Positions 1 through 7,898 of a stretch of DNA of 37,809 bases are shown piece after piece. Made by a program: the position numbers and the translations under genes. The notes beneath the pieces are model-generated. The model saw only the letters and a program-made list of their open reading frames with translations, did no database searches and had not been told where the DNA came from. How positions within the stretch are numbered: position 1 is the stretch's first letter; each line of letters starts with the position of its first letter. Source of the DNA: Candidatus Baldrarchaeota archaeon (lineage in GTDB: Archaea; Asgardarchaeota; Baldrarchaeia; Baldrarchaeales; DXJG01); assembly GCA_016840485.1 (NCBI GenBank), contig JAEOSG010000008.1, positions 1-37,809 of the forward strand. Direction: 5' to 3'.

Positions 1-296
1 CTTGTAGGGTCACCCCCCTACCCTCCTCCCCCCGCCTCCGTCGCATGTTTCTCCACTATTCGTTATTTTTTGCCCAAGGACCCATCAATCTCCTTAAAGA
101 AATGCAAAATCTGATAAATTGAATTCTTTACTGCTCTTTGCTTTACTGAAGAATTATGAAAAACTTGCGTATTTGGGTAGTTGCTGGTTCAATTAGAGTA
201 TGGAAAATAAATGTTACCATGTTAGAAAATTTTTAAGCAGTGTTTTGTGAAAGTCTGTTTGATGTTTTGTTGTGGGAGTATTGTTGATGAGTAGGT
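1..296. other. No clear gene; G-rich tract on the minus strand near the edge
   Basis: I see no convincing coding region here. Positions about 11-40 are very C-rich on the plus strand, so the minus strand carries several G runs of three to six bases in about 30 nt, enough in principle for a G-quadruplex. The rest is AT-rich and unremarkable. The extreme left could be the end of a neighbouring gene that cannot be judged from here. Confidence 0.4.
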
Positions 297-518
297 TTGG
301 CTGGGATTGGGTGTTGTTTCGCTCGTTTTTCGGGTTTGGTTGTAGGTTTAATTTTTTGTGTTGTTTTTTGGTTGTTGTGTCCTCTTTATCTTTTTGCGGC
401 TCTTTTAATGGCTTATGTTGTTGGTGTAAGTATAGCTTTGGTGGTGTTTGTTCGTGGACGTTGTATGGAGGTTGATTATAGTAGGTGTTCGAATTGTTTT
501 TTGAGGAGGGTTTGCTAG
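297..518 (+). CDS. Small predicted membrane protein (73 aa)
   Basis: I do not recognise a family. The ORF starts with TTG, 6 nt after an in-frame TGA. It encodes a very hydrophobic protein with two likely membrane segments (about residues 9-30 and 32-52) followed by a short basic, Cys-containing tail (RCSNC, then a terminal Cys). It is followed after 9 nt by another small hydrophobic ORF, and a third overlaps that one, which makes the run more believable than a single ORF would be. A competing frame over the same bases starts with GTG at 272 but looks less natural as a protein. The weak start and strong T/G skew keep confidence low. Confidence 0.35.
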   Translation: MAGIGCCFARFSGLVVGLIFCVVFWLLCPLYLFAALLMAYVVGVSIALVVFVRGRCMEVDYSRCSNCFLRRVC

Positions 519-527
519 GCGATTGGT

Positions 528-677
528 ATGTATAGGCTGATTCCGCCTATGAGGTTTAGAGATGTTGAGGATTTGGAAAACTGTGTGAAAAGGATTAGAG
601 TGGTGGTTGTGGTTGGTTTTGTAATCGTATTGGTTACGTCTTTTGCTTTAACCCGAGTTTTTTGTGCAATCGAGTAG
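528..677 (+). CDS. Small single-pass membrane protein (49 aa)
   Basis: No family recognised. An ATG start lies 17 nt after a purine-rich AGGAGGG at about 504-510, which is inside the end of the preceding ORF. The polar N-terminal 24 residues (RFRDVEDLENCVKRIR) are followed by one long valine-rich membrane segment (about residues 25-41) and a short tail. The stop at 675-677 overlaps the start of the next small ORF by 14 nt, which suggests translational coupling. Hydrophobicity, tight spacing and overlap support a real gene; lack of homology argues caution. Confidence 0.4.
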   Translation: MYRLIPPMRFRDVEDLENCVKRIRVVVVVGFVIVLVTSFALTRVFCAIE

Positions 678-810
678 GGTTTTCAGTCAGTTTATTGTTT
701 TAGCGTTGGTTAGTTCGACGTGGATTGCAGGTTTTACTGGAGGTTTATTTATAAGTACCGTAAAGAAGATTGCTAAGGCTTCTAGTAGGAAAAATGTGAA
801 AACTAGCTAA
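664..810 (+). CDS. Small single-pass membrane protein (48 aa)
   Basis: No family recognised. The GTG start lies inside the end of the preceding 49-aa ORF. The protein has one hydrophobic segment (about residues 7-30, including FIVLALVSSTWIAGF) followed by a lysine-rich C-terminus ending in KNVKTS. A single membrane helix with a positive tail, in the third consecutive tiny hydrophobic ORF, suggests a set of membrane peptides made together. The membrane helix and the overlap are visible; function is unknown. Confidence 0.35.
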   Translation: MQSSRVFSQFIVLALVSSTWIAGFTGGLFISTVKKIAKASSRKNVKTS

Positions 811-974
811 TTTAGGATGTAAACTTCTCTTTTTTCGGTGTGTGGTTGTTATATTTGTTGTAGGTTTATGCGAAAAGTTTACATTTGTTTTTGTTTCTCT
901 TATAGAGTTAAGAGAACCTTTTAGTTATGGTTTGAGAGAGTTATTTGTTTATTTATTGTTTTTGGGGACCAAAA

Positions 975-1481
975 ATGAGGGATGAAAGAGGTTTTGTTGA
1001 AATGCAGGGGTATGTTGTTGAAAAACTGGATATAAAGGATGCTTCGGAAGTTGAGGAGTTGTTTCGTTTGGTATGGCCTTTTGCTGAGGAGTATCCGGTG
1101 GAATGGCGTCGGAGAAGATGTCTTTCCAGCAGTGAAATTGTGAGAGAGATGTTGGAGGGTTACTATTATTTTGGCATTAGGCTTAAGGGGAAGCTAGTGG
1201 CTGTGTATAAAGCGAAGATCGAGGAAAACATTTGTTTTGGGGAACATCTTTCTATTCATCCTAATTATAGGAGGCGAGGGCTTGCGAAGGCTATGTACGA
1301 ACATATATTAAGATTTGCTAAGGAGAAAGGTTGTGTTAGTGTTCGGGTTAATATTTTGCCTACGCAAGTAGCGAGTGTAAAAATTGTTAAAAGATATGGT
1401 TTTCGAAAGATAAGGGAATATGAACAGATACCTGGAATGCTTGTGCATCTTTATGAAAAAGTTGTGGGTCGTGACGAGTGA
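975..1481 (+). CDS. GNAT-family N-acetyltransferase
   Basis: The protein (168 aa from the ATG at 975) has the GNAT fold signature. The motif A segment reads LSIHPNYRRRGLAKAM, with the RRRGLA acetyl-CoA pyrophosphate loop, followed by the helix EHILRFAKEKG and the motif B-like stretch VKIVKRYGFRKI. The acceptor substrate is unknown. The frame is open back to a TTG at 945, but ATG 975 or ATG 1002 (with GAGG upstream) are better starts. The stop overlaps the start of the next gene (TGATG), so the two are co-translated. A GNAT next to this kind of radical SAM protein recalls the Nit1C-type clusters of bacteria, where a GNAT (MSMEG_0567 type) and a radical SAM protein (MSMEG_0568 type) are neighbours; that link is inference. 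Confidence 0.85.
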   Translation: MRDERGFVEMQGYVVEKLDIKDASEVEELFRLVWPFAEEYPVEWRRRRCLSSSEIVREMLEGYYYFGIRLKGKLVAVYKAKIEENICFGEHLSIHPNYRRRGLAKAMYEHILRFAKEKGCVSVRVNILPTQVASVKIVKRYGFRKIREYEQIPGMLVHLYEKVVGRDE

Positions 1482-2572
1482 TGGGTGGTTTTGGTGAACT
1501 TAAGGTTGATTTGCTTTGCAAAGGTGTTAGGCTTGGGGTTGATATTGATAGGGGAAGAAAGGGAGGGGCAGGGCCAGCTGGAGGAAGGTATATTGTTCTT
1601 CCTTCTGGACGATGTGTTAATGCGGCGATGTGGGGTAAATTCGTCGAGGAATCTCCTTATGTTTTAGTGGAAGTAGACGAAAAATTTTATATTGTTAGGG
1701 AAAATGGGGAAAGGGTTTCTGAGGTAGACTTGGTTCCTTATCCTCAGTTTTACGGGAAGCGTACTTCTTATGGGACGCCTATGTGGAAGGTTGCTCTTTT
1801 ACATGGTGTTGATTGTTTAGCTACTACAGTTCTTCAAAAATGTATTTATTGGCGTAAGGGTTTGGGTTGTAAGTTTTGTGGAATAGAGCTTTCGTTAAAA
1901 TCTGGAAGGACCATTCTCTTTAAGAAACCTAGGGAGTTTAGAGAGGTTGTTGATGCAGCGGTTGAAGAAGGAGTTTGTAAGCATATTACTTTGACTACTG
2001 GTACTCCTGGAACCCCAGATAAGGGTGCAGAACTGCTTGCAGAGATTGTTCGAGAGGTAAAAGGCTATCATAAAGTTCCGATTCATGTTCAATTAGAGCC
2101 GCCAGACGACTTAAGGTATATAGAGATGCTTGCTGATGCTGGGGCTGATACTATTGGCGTTCATATAGAAACATTTGATAAGAAGGTATTTCACGAGGTT
2201 TGCCCTGGGAAAGGAAGTATTGGGATGGAGAAGTTTTATGAGACCTGGGCGAGGTGTGTAGAACTTTTTGGAGAATGCCAAGTTAGTACGTATGTTATAG
2301 TTGGGTTGGGAGAAAGCATTGAAAGCGTTGTGGAGGGTTCTGAAAAAGCAGCGGAAATGGGCGTGGTTCCTTATATTGTACCTTTACGACCAATTATTGG
2401 AACTCCCTTTGAAAATAGGTTTCCTCCCTCACCTAAAACGTTAATTTATATTTATCGGGAAGTAGCGCAAATTCTCAGAGATTACGGAGTTGACCCGCGT
2501 AAAAATCTTGCTGGATGTGTAAGATGTGGAGCATGTTCTGCTTTAACTGAAGCCTATGAAGGCAACCTCTAA
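1478..2572 (+). CDS. Radical SAM protein, MSMEG_0568-like
   Basis: A 364-aa enzyme with a non-standard cluster motif: Cys122-x8-Cys131-x2-Cys134 (CIYWRKGLGCKFC) instead of CxxxCxxC. It is followed by TTGTPGTPDKG, the usual place of the SAM-binding GGE-type motif. A second cysteine set near the C-terminus (Cys347, 350, 353; GCVRCGACSALTEAYE) could bind an auxiliary Fe-S cluster. This layout is like the MSMEG_0568 family, one of the genes of the bacterial Nit1C cluster linked to nitrilase and cyanide assimilation. No nitrilase or AIR-synthase-like gene is visible here. Start is GTG 1478 or ATG 1481, overlapping the GNAT gene. The radical SAM assignment is firm, the subfamily moderate, and the substrate unknown. 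Confidence 0.8.
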   Translation: MMGGFGELKVDLLCKGVRLGVDIDRGRKGGAGPAGGRYIVLPSGRCVNAAMWGKFVEESPYVLVEVDEKFYIVRENGERVSEVDLVPYPQFYGKRTSYGTPMWKVALLHGVDCLATTVLQKCIYWRKGLGCKFCGIELSLKSGRTILFKKPREFREVVDAAVEEGVCKHITLTTGTPGTPDKGAELLAEIVREVKGYHKVPIHVQLEPPDDLRYIEMLADAGADTIGVHIETFDKKVFHEVCPGKGSIGMEKFYETWARCVELFGECQVSTYVIVGLGESIESVVEGSEKAAEMGVVPYIVPLRPIIGTPFENRFPPSPKTLIYIYREVAQILRDYGVDPRKNLAGCVRCGACSALTEAYEGNL

Positions 2573-2666
2573 CAATCACGATCAAAAATTCAAAACAAAA
2601 TAACTAAACAGTGAAATCGACTTTGATTATTTTTCTGATTGACTTAACCATAAAATTAGATGGAAT

Positions 2667-2763
2667 TGGTGGGCCCGGTGGGATTTGAACCCACGACCAA
2701 CAGGTTATGAGCCTGTCGCTCTTTCCGGGGTTTTTCAACCTAACCAGGCTGAGCTACGGGCCC
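2667..2763 (-). tRNA. tRNA with CAT anticodon (Ile2 or elongator Met), one D-loop intron
   Basis: On the minus strand the acceptor GGGCCCG pairs with CGGGCCC, followed by discriminator A and an encoded CCA. The anticodon stem is ACAGG/CCTGT with loop CTCATAA (anticodon CAT). The T arm is GTGGG-TTCAAAT-CCCAC. The D arm is too long by 19 nt. The excess at 2723-2741 folds into a BHB-like element: central helix CUGG/CCGG, bulges UUA and AAA, inner hairpin GGUU-GAAA-AACC. Removal gives D stem GCTC/GAGC and a 10-nt loop, with the intron just before position 21. The anticodon stem lacks the GGG/CCC of initiators. The GGGCCCG acceptor and A73 are typical of archaeal tRNA-Ile, so Ile2 (C34 modified to agmatidine) is somewhat more likely than elongator Met. 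Confidence 0.9.
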
Positions 2764-2894
2764 ATCACTTTTGCTTCTACATCATATCTTATTCTAATTT
2801 ATTATAATGCATGGTGATTAAAAGTTTACTTTTTGATAAGATATTTTATGAACTTTAGTTTTTAGCTTTATATACGGATTTAGTGTTAAAGTTT

Positions 2895-3027
2895 TGGCGC
2901 CGCCGGCCGGACTCGAACCGGCGACCGCCGGGTTTCCATCATTTATTCTGTTAACAGCTTCGCCTGTGGTTTTAGACCACATCCGGCGCTTTTGGCGGTT
3001 TTCCTCTACCATCTGAGCTACGGCGGC
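2895..3027 (-). tRNA. tRNA-Asn(GTT) with three introns
   Basis: The 133-nt gene contains a 76-nt tRNA: acceptor GCCGCCG/CGGCGGC, discriminator G and encoded CCA, D stem GCTC/GAGC, anticodon stem CCGGG/CCCGG with loop CTGTTAA (GTT), T arm GCCGG-TTCGAGT-CCGGC. Three insertions interrupt it. Intron 1 (2991-3005, 15 nt, position 22/23) has central helix UGGU/GCCA, bulges AGA and AAA, inner pair GG/CC. Intron 2 (2959-2982, 24 nt, position 30/31) has central helix CGCC/GGCG, bulges GGA and AAG, inner helix UGUGG/CCACA. Intron 3 (2934-2951, 18 nt, canonical 37/38) has central helix CUGU/AUGG and bulges UAA and AAA. Cutting each bulge after its second base gives an exactly paired tRNA, which strongly supports all three. 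An anticodon of GTG (His) was considered but does not give a full stem. Confidence 0.93.
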
Positions 3028-3403
3028 ACGTTTAAGTGGCAGTCTATTTCTAGTGTATTGGTTGGGTATTTTAATTTTATGTTTGGTTATTTTGTTTTTC
3101 TAGGTGTATCGGTGTTGTTTGTTTTGGTTCATGTTAATGTTTGAGTCTTGTTATTTTTGTGTTTTTGTTTTTATATTTTTGTAGGATGATCAGTGAAGGT
3201 AGTTGATTTGTCGTGAATATTTTGTGTTGTGGTTTTGTTGGGGGATAGAAAACTTTTTAGGTTTTATTATAATATGTCTTACAACTTTGTGATGTTGTTT
3301 CGCGGTGTTTGTGTATTTTAATACTAGTGTTTAATTTGCTGTGTTTCTATTGTTTAGACAAGTTTATCTTATTTGGTGTTAATGGTTTAGTGAGGGTTGC
3401 GAA
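3028..3403. other. Intergenic region between tRNA-Asn and topoisomerase VI
   Basis: About 375 bases, very T- and G-rich on the plus strand, with no believable ORF on either strand and no repeat that I could see. It should contain the divergent promoters of the tRNA-Asn gene (minus) and the topoisomerase operon (plus), but no TATA element stands out clearly. Confidence 0.5.
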
Positions 3404-5260
3404 GTGGGTAAGGAGAAAGTTGTGGGTGAAATTAAGCAGAGTACGATTGCAGAGTTTATGAGGAAGCGTACGCAGTTAGTGGGATTTGAATTTGGTTTTA
3501 ATAAGCATATGCAGTATGTTGCTGAGTTTTTGGATAATGCTCTCGATGCTATTGAAAGTTTTTATTGGAGATTTCCTGAGGCTTACAGCCTTGAAAATAA
3601 TATTTCTAATGATATTTTGGATGAAATAGTTAGTAAAACTAAGGGTATGATTAAAAAAAACAAAGAGAATGAGTTAAAAGAGTTTAGGGCAGCCGAAGAA
3701 GTTATTGAACATGTTAAGGAATTTGTTAAACCTATTAAAACATTACTGGATATGAAGGAACCTGTAGTGGTTATTTGGCTTAGAGAGGTTGAAACACCTA
3801 CTTTTCTCTCGAATGCCCACCGCGAAAATGTTCGTGTTTATGAATTCACTATTTTTGATAATGGTGGCGGAATGATTCCGCAGGATTTGAAGAAGTTTGG
3901 TATTTATCTTGCTTCTAGTAAGAGTGAGAAGCTTAGGCAGACTCGTGGTTCTCAGGGTTTTGGTGCTCCTTCAGCATTTACTGATGCTCAGAATACTACT
4001 GGAAAGCCTATTACTGTTGTTAGTAAGCATTACTCTAGGGATAAGGCTACTGTTGCTAGTTTTTTCACAACTACCAAGAACACTAAGGATTATGTTATAC
4101 ACCCCAAGAAAGTGGAGTCACCTTTTCCTCATGGTACTTTTGTTAAGCTCTACTACCTGAATATTATGTATAAGAGGGGTTATGCAGATGTTTATGTTGA
4201 GAGAGCAGCGTTGTTAAATGCTCATGTAACTATTGTGTTTATTGACCCGTATAATGAGATTCATGTCTATCCTAGAAGAGTTTCGGAGTTTCCTCCGGAA
4301 CCTAAATATGCTAAGCCTCATCCAGCTTCTGTAAATATTGGTGAGTTTCAAGATTTGCTTAGAGATACCAAGCAGAAAACACTTCTTTCGTTTTTATCTA
4401 AAACTTTCTCTAGAATGAGTAATGAAAAGGCGAAAAAAATTATTGAAGAAACTAATGAAGAATTGAGGAAGCTAGGATTACCCTTAATAGCGAAAAACAC
4501 AGATCCCAAAAAATTGACGAAAAAACAAATAGAAGTGCTCTTTAAAGTTTTTACCTCGCAAAAATATCTTGCTCCATCTAAAGACACAGTTGTTCCGGTT
4601 GGTGCTGGGGTTTTCAAAAAAGTTGTTAAAGAAATGCTTAAGCCTGAGTTTGTAGAAGCCGTTACAAGGCCGCCAACTAGTGGTAAAGGTCTAAGCTATG
4701 TTGTTGAAGCATGTATTGCGTATGGCGGTGAGATACCTTATACTACATCTTCATCGCAGGTTTTATGGAGATTTGTTAATCGTACACCTAAGCTTCGAGA
4801 TAATAGTGATTGCGCTATATGGAAGGCTGCCGCCTCCGTCAATTGGAAAAACTATAAACTTGATGTTTTTGAGAACGGCTTACCTAGGGGACCGATCAGA
4901 CTTTTCGTTCATGTTGCAGGTCCTTTTGTTCATGTTATGTTTAAAGGTCAGAGTAAGCAGGCTTTAGCAGAGGATAAGCTGCTTATAAGAGAAATTAAAT
5001 TAGCATTGGAAGAAGTAGCCAGAAAATTGCGATCCTACATTACTGGAAAGGAGACCGCTGAGAGGAAAGCAAAAAGAGCATATGTGTTGTCTAAATACGC
5101 TGAAAAGTTTGCAAAAAGCCTGTATAACATTTTAAAAACAGATATAGAATTCGATGGTAGCATTGATCCAGAAACGCTCTTAAGGAAAATGAAGTCCTCA
5201 ATCGAGGGTGTTGAAGAAACATTAGAAAAAGTTGCAATTGTCGAGGCCAGCGGAAGTTAG
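3404..5260 (+). CDS. top6B: DNA topoisomerase VI subunit B
   Basis: ATPase subunit of the type IIB topoisomerase that relaxes and decatenates DNA. GHKL motifs are in order: Glu41 and Asn45 in EFLDNALDAI (N box), Asp152-Asn153-Gly154 in FDNGGGM, RGSQGFGAPSAF at 181-192 (ATP lid), and GQSKQALAED near residue 520, which fits the switch-lysine region of the transducer domain. At 618 aa it is longer than the roughly 530 aa of many archaeal TopVI-B proteins; the extra length includes a charged stretch at about residues 62-118, between the N box and the DNGGG motif. GTG start. Subunit A follows 10 nt downstream, so this is the usual top6B-top6A operon. Confidence 0.97.
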   Translation: MGKEKVVGEIKQSTIAEFMRKRTQLVGFEFGFNKHMQYVAEFLDNALDAIESFYWRFPEAYSLENNISNDILDEIVSKTKGMIKKNKENELKEFRAAEEVIEHVKEFVKPIKTLLDMKEPVVVIWLREVETPTFLSNAHRENVRVYEFTIFDNGGGMIPQDLKKFGIYLASSKSEKLRQTRGSQGFGAPSAFTDAQNTTGKPITVVSKHYSRDKATVASFFTTTKNTKDYVIHPKKVESPFPHGTFVKLYYLNIMYKRGYADVYVERAALLNAHVTIVFIDPYNEIHVYPRRVSEFPPEPKYAKPHPASVNIGEFQDLLRDTKQKTLLSFLSKTFSRMSNEKAKKIIEETNEELRKLGLPLIAKNTDPKKLTKKQIEVLFKVFTSQKYLAPSKDTVVPVGAGVFKKVVKEMLKPEFVEAVTRPPTSGKGLSYVVEACIAYGGEIPYTTSSSQVLWRFVNRTPKLRDNSDCAIWKAAASVNWKNYKLDVFENGLPRGPIRLFVHVAGPFVHVMFKGQSKQALAEDKLLIREIKLALEEVARKLRSYITGKETAERKAKRAYVLSKYAEKFAKSLYNILKTDIEFDGSIDPETLLRKMKSSIEGVEETLEKVAIVEASGS

Positions 5261-5270
5261 GTGAGAAGTC

Positions 5271-6491
5271 ATGTCTACGAAAAAGAGAAGAGGACGCACA
5301 AAACTTGCTGATAGGAAACCTGTTTGGGAACTTGATAAGTTATTAAGACGTGTAAGAGAACTTCGCGAACAGCTGGCTAAGAGAAGAGAACGTTTAGGAA
5401 AACTACCTCCTAACGTGATGGTTGTAGAAGAACTGCCTGCAGAAGAGGTTCACAGAAGAATTCATGAAGTTGCTAGGCAATTGTATATGCAGATCGAGGA
5501 AACCGGAAGACCTGTCTTCGAAATCCCTGCAAGAACATCAGACAATATTATATACGACGAAGATCACGATATGTTACTTTTAGGTCAAAAAAGGATAAGA
5601 AGAGTTTTCCATAGTTTAGCTAGTGTGGCGGATGCAACACGCACTATAAGAATTTTGGAAATAATACATGAGTTGATTGAAGAGGGAATACATGCAACGA
5701 AACGAGAAATATTTTACAATGATGTCAAGCTTTTTAAAGAACAGAGATTCAGCGACAATGTTATAGAGGATATAGCTGCTATGCTCGGAACCACGCGTAA
5801 TAGTACGCATATTGTTGCAGCGGCAAAGGGCGCTGCCATAGGTAGACTTGTAATTAGAGATTCAGGAGACGTTATAGATTTGACTAAGCTTGGAAGCGGT
5901 GGATGGGCGATAACTCCGTTTTTAGATCAAGTTGAGATTCTTGAAAGCGATGCTGAGCTAGTTTTAGTTGTGGAAAAAGATGCAGCTTTAATTCGTCTTG
6001 CTGAAGCAAAATATTGGAATAAGCTGCCATGTATTATTATAACTGGTAAGGGTTCTGCGGACATCGCTACTAGAGCTTTTCTAAGAAAACTTGTAAAGGA
6101 ACTTAAGATTCCAGCTTTTGCGCTTGTTGATAGTGACCCTTATGGGCATTACATTTTCTCGGTTTATTTAAGAGGTAGTAAGAAGCTTAGCTATGAAAGC
6201 CCGTTTCTTGCAACTCCGGAAATTAAGTTGTTAGGTGTTTTGAGTAAAGATCTTGACGAGTTTAAAATTCCAAAAGAAGTTAGACTTCCGATGACAAAGG
6301 CAGACATAGAGAGAACAGAACAGTTACTTAAGGAACCATTTGTCCAAAGAAATAAGAAATGGGTTAGAGATCTTGAATTGATGCTTGAGAGAAAGGAAAA
6401 AGCGGAAATACAGGCATTGGCTAGTCATGGCTTTAAATATTTGACTGACCAGTATCTGCCAGTAAAAATAGAAACTGGAGACTGGATATAA
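5271..6491 (+). CDS. top6A: DNA topoisomerase VI subunit A (Spo11-like)
   Basis: Cleavage subunit of topoisomerase VI, homologous to Spo11. The catalytic tyrosine is Tyr149 in TKREIFYNDVKLF, within the winged-helix (5Y-CAP) domain. The Toprim domain shows Glu235 in LVVEKDAAL and Asp287/Asp289 in ALVDSDPYG, the metal-binding set. Length (406 aa) is normal, with a basic N-terminal extension. It starts at ATG with GGTGAG a few bases upstream, 10 nt after top6B. All key residues are present, so the A2B2 enzyme should be active. Confidence 0.97.
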   Translation: MSTKKRRGRTKLADRKPVWELDKLLRRVRELREQLAKRRERLGKLPPNVMVVEELPAEEVHRRIHEVARQLYMQIEETGRPVFEIPARTSDNIIYDEDHDMLLLGQKRIRRVFHSLASVADATRTIRILEIIHELIEEGIHATKREIFYNDVKLFKEQRFSDNVIEDIAAMLGTTRNSTHIVAAAKGAAIGRLVIRDSGDVIDLTKLGSGGWAITPFLDQVEILESDAELVLVVEKDAALIRLAEAKYWNKLPCIIITGKGSADIATRAFLRKLVKELKIPAFALVDSDPYGHYIFSVYLRGSKKLSYESPFLATPEIKLLGVLSKDLDEFKIPKEVRLPMTKADIERTEQLLKEPFVQRNKKWVRDLELMLERKEKAEIQALASHGFKYLTDQYLPVKIETGDWI

Positions 6492-6533
6492 CAATTTTCG
6501 ATCTTAAAATAAGATAGATGTAAGTTCACCTTG

Positions 6534-7103
6534 TTAAGATTCTATGGGTCTTAGTATGGAGAATTTTTCTCTTTTATACTCCCTTCTTACTTTTGATAGG
6601 AACCTATAAACTGTACCGTGTGGGGCTCCCTCTATAAGCATCATTATAGCCTTTTTAGCTATTCTAATCCATTCGTAGTCGCCTATTAATGTAACTGTTC
6701 GTCCATATATGGATAAACTGACTCCTGTTGTTTCTTCGATTATTTTTCTGGTCTTCCCGTTTTCTCCTATGATTCTTCCTTTTACCCTTCTCAGAGAATT
6801 TTTGGATCTTCCAGTGAACTGTGAAATGTCGATTATCTCAATTAGCTGACCATCTTTTAGGAGTCTTTTTGCTCTCTCCGGACTGAATCCTCTGCCTATC
6901 GCTAATATCACGTCTCTAGCTTTCCAAACAGCAAGAGGATCATCTGTTTTCGGGGTGTTTTCTATGATAACTTCTCCTGTTCTACTGTTCACCGTGATTT
7001 TTGTTTTTGTCTCTTTTTCTAAATACTTTTTTACTTCTCCACGCCTACCTATTACTACGGCTATTCTTTCTTTTGGTACTTTTACGAATTCCCTGCTGAT
7101 CAT
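6534..7103 (-). CDS. KH-domain RNA-processing protein (archaeal Dim2/Pno1-like)
   Basis: Two KH domains: the first has the GxxG-type loop in VVIGRRGEVKKYLE (about residues 17-30), the second in RIIGENGKTRKIIEETTGV (about residues 109-127). This tandem-KH architecture at about 190 aa is that of archaeal relatives of Pno1/Dim2 and Krr1, which act in 18S/16S rRNA 3'-end maturation and small-subunit assembly. It follows the RIO1 kinase gene with a 3-nt gap. RIO kinases and Pno1 also work together in eukaryotic 40S maturation, so the gene order fits the function. Confidence 0.9.
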   Translation of the reverse strand: MISREFVKVPKERIAVVIGRRGEVKKYLEKETKTKITVNSRTGEVIIENTPKTDDPLAVWKARDVILAIGRGFSPERAKRLLKDGQLIEIIDISQFTGRSKNSLRRVKGRIIGENGKTRKIIEETTGVSLSIYGRTVTLIGDYEWIRIAKKAIMMLIEGAPHGTVYRFLSKVRREYKREKFSILRPIES

Positions 7104-7106
7104 GGT

Positions 7107-7898
7107 TTACTCACCTGTAACGTATTTGTATGCCTCTTCTAATACCGGAACGTTAACACCCAAATTTTTAAAATATTTTAAAAGGTTTTTAAGGTCTCTC
7201 ATCAAAAATTCCTGGGAGAGGGGGTGATTTAAAACAACGGACTGCGCCATATCAATTAATACAGGGTTCTCGTTCCATAAAAGAACGTTATACTCACTTA
7301 GGTCTCCATGAACTAAGTTAGCAAACTTGTATAGTCTTTTTACATATTCCAGCAAAATGTTAAATACCCTTTCGGGGTTCTCGGGAGGGCTTTCCCTCAT
7401 AATTGGTGCTGGAACACCGTCTTTGCCGATAAACTCCATGACTAGTACATTTCCGCGGACTGCGATTGGTTTAGGTACTCGTACTCCTGCTTCATAGGCT
7501 CTTCTCAAATTTTTATATTCTTTTTCAGCCCAAGCTACAATTAACGCCCTCATAGTTTTCTTTACGCTCTTAAACCGAGGATCACCATAAATATACATCC
7601 ACATAGTTTTTTTGAATTCTGACGTTGCACTCTTATATATTTTTACGGCATATTCTTTGCCTCTTTCGTCCGTTGCCCAGTAGACGTTAGCTTCTTTCCC
7701 AGTACTTATAATACCGTGAAGTGTTTCAAATATTCCTTTGTTAACGAACCAGTAAAGTATAAAAAGCGTGGATCTATCAAAGACACCTTCAGAAATTTTT
7801 AGATCTTCCATGCTTTTGGTTCTTTTTTCTCTACGGCTTAATTTCTTTTCTAATTTTCTCATTCTCTTCTCGTAGTCTTTCAAAATAACCCTCACCAC
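7107..7898 (-). CDS. rio1: RIO1-type serine/threonine protein kinase
   Basis: Atypical kinase/ATPase of small-subunit ribosome maturation. The ATP loop is STGKEANVYWA, followed by the conserved Lys in EYAVKIYK. The catalytic loop is LVHGDLSEYNVLL and the metal-binding loop is LIDMAQSVVLNHP. There is no N-terminal winged helix, which distinguishes RIO1 from RIO2. Length (263 aa) is normal. The GTG start shares one base with the aIF1A stop codon, so translation is probably coupled. It lies in a minus-strand operon: NMD3, aIF1A, RIO1, KH protein. Confidence 0.96.
   Translation of the reverse strand: MVRVILKDYEKRMRKLEKKLSRREKRTKSMEDLKISEGVFDRSTLFILYWFVNKGIFETLHGIISTGKEANVYWATDERGKEYAVKIYKSATSEFKKTMWMYIYGDPRFKSVKKTMRALIVAWAEKEYKNLRRAYEAGVRVPKPIAVRGNVLVMEFIGKDGVPAPIMRESPPENPERVFNILLEYVKRLYKFANLVHGDLSEYNVLLWNENPVLIDMAQSVVLNHPLSQEFLMRDLKNLLKYFKNLGVNVPVLEEAYKYVTGE

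Noticed and set aside
2934-2990. tRNA-His(GTG) reading of the gene at 2895-3027
   Set aside because: It leaves the anticodon arm one base short, and the gene lacks the G-1/C73 pair of tRNA-His. The Asn reading with three BHB introns fits every stem.
2818-3012. Minus-strand ORF of 64 codons
   Set aside because: It lies over the tRNA-Asn gene and its introns; no protein is expected.
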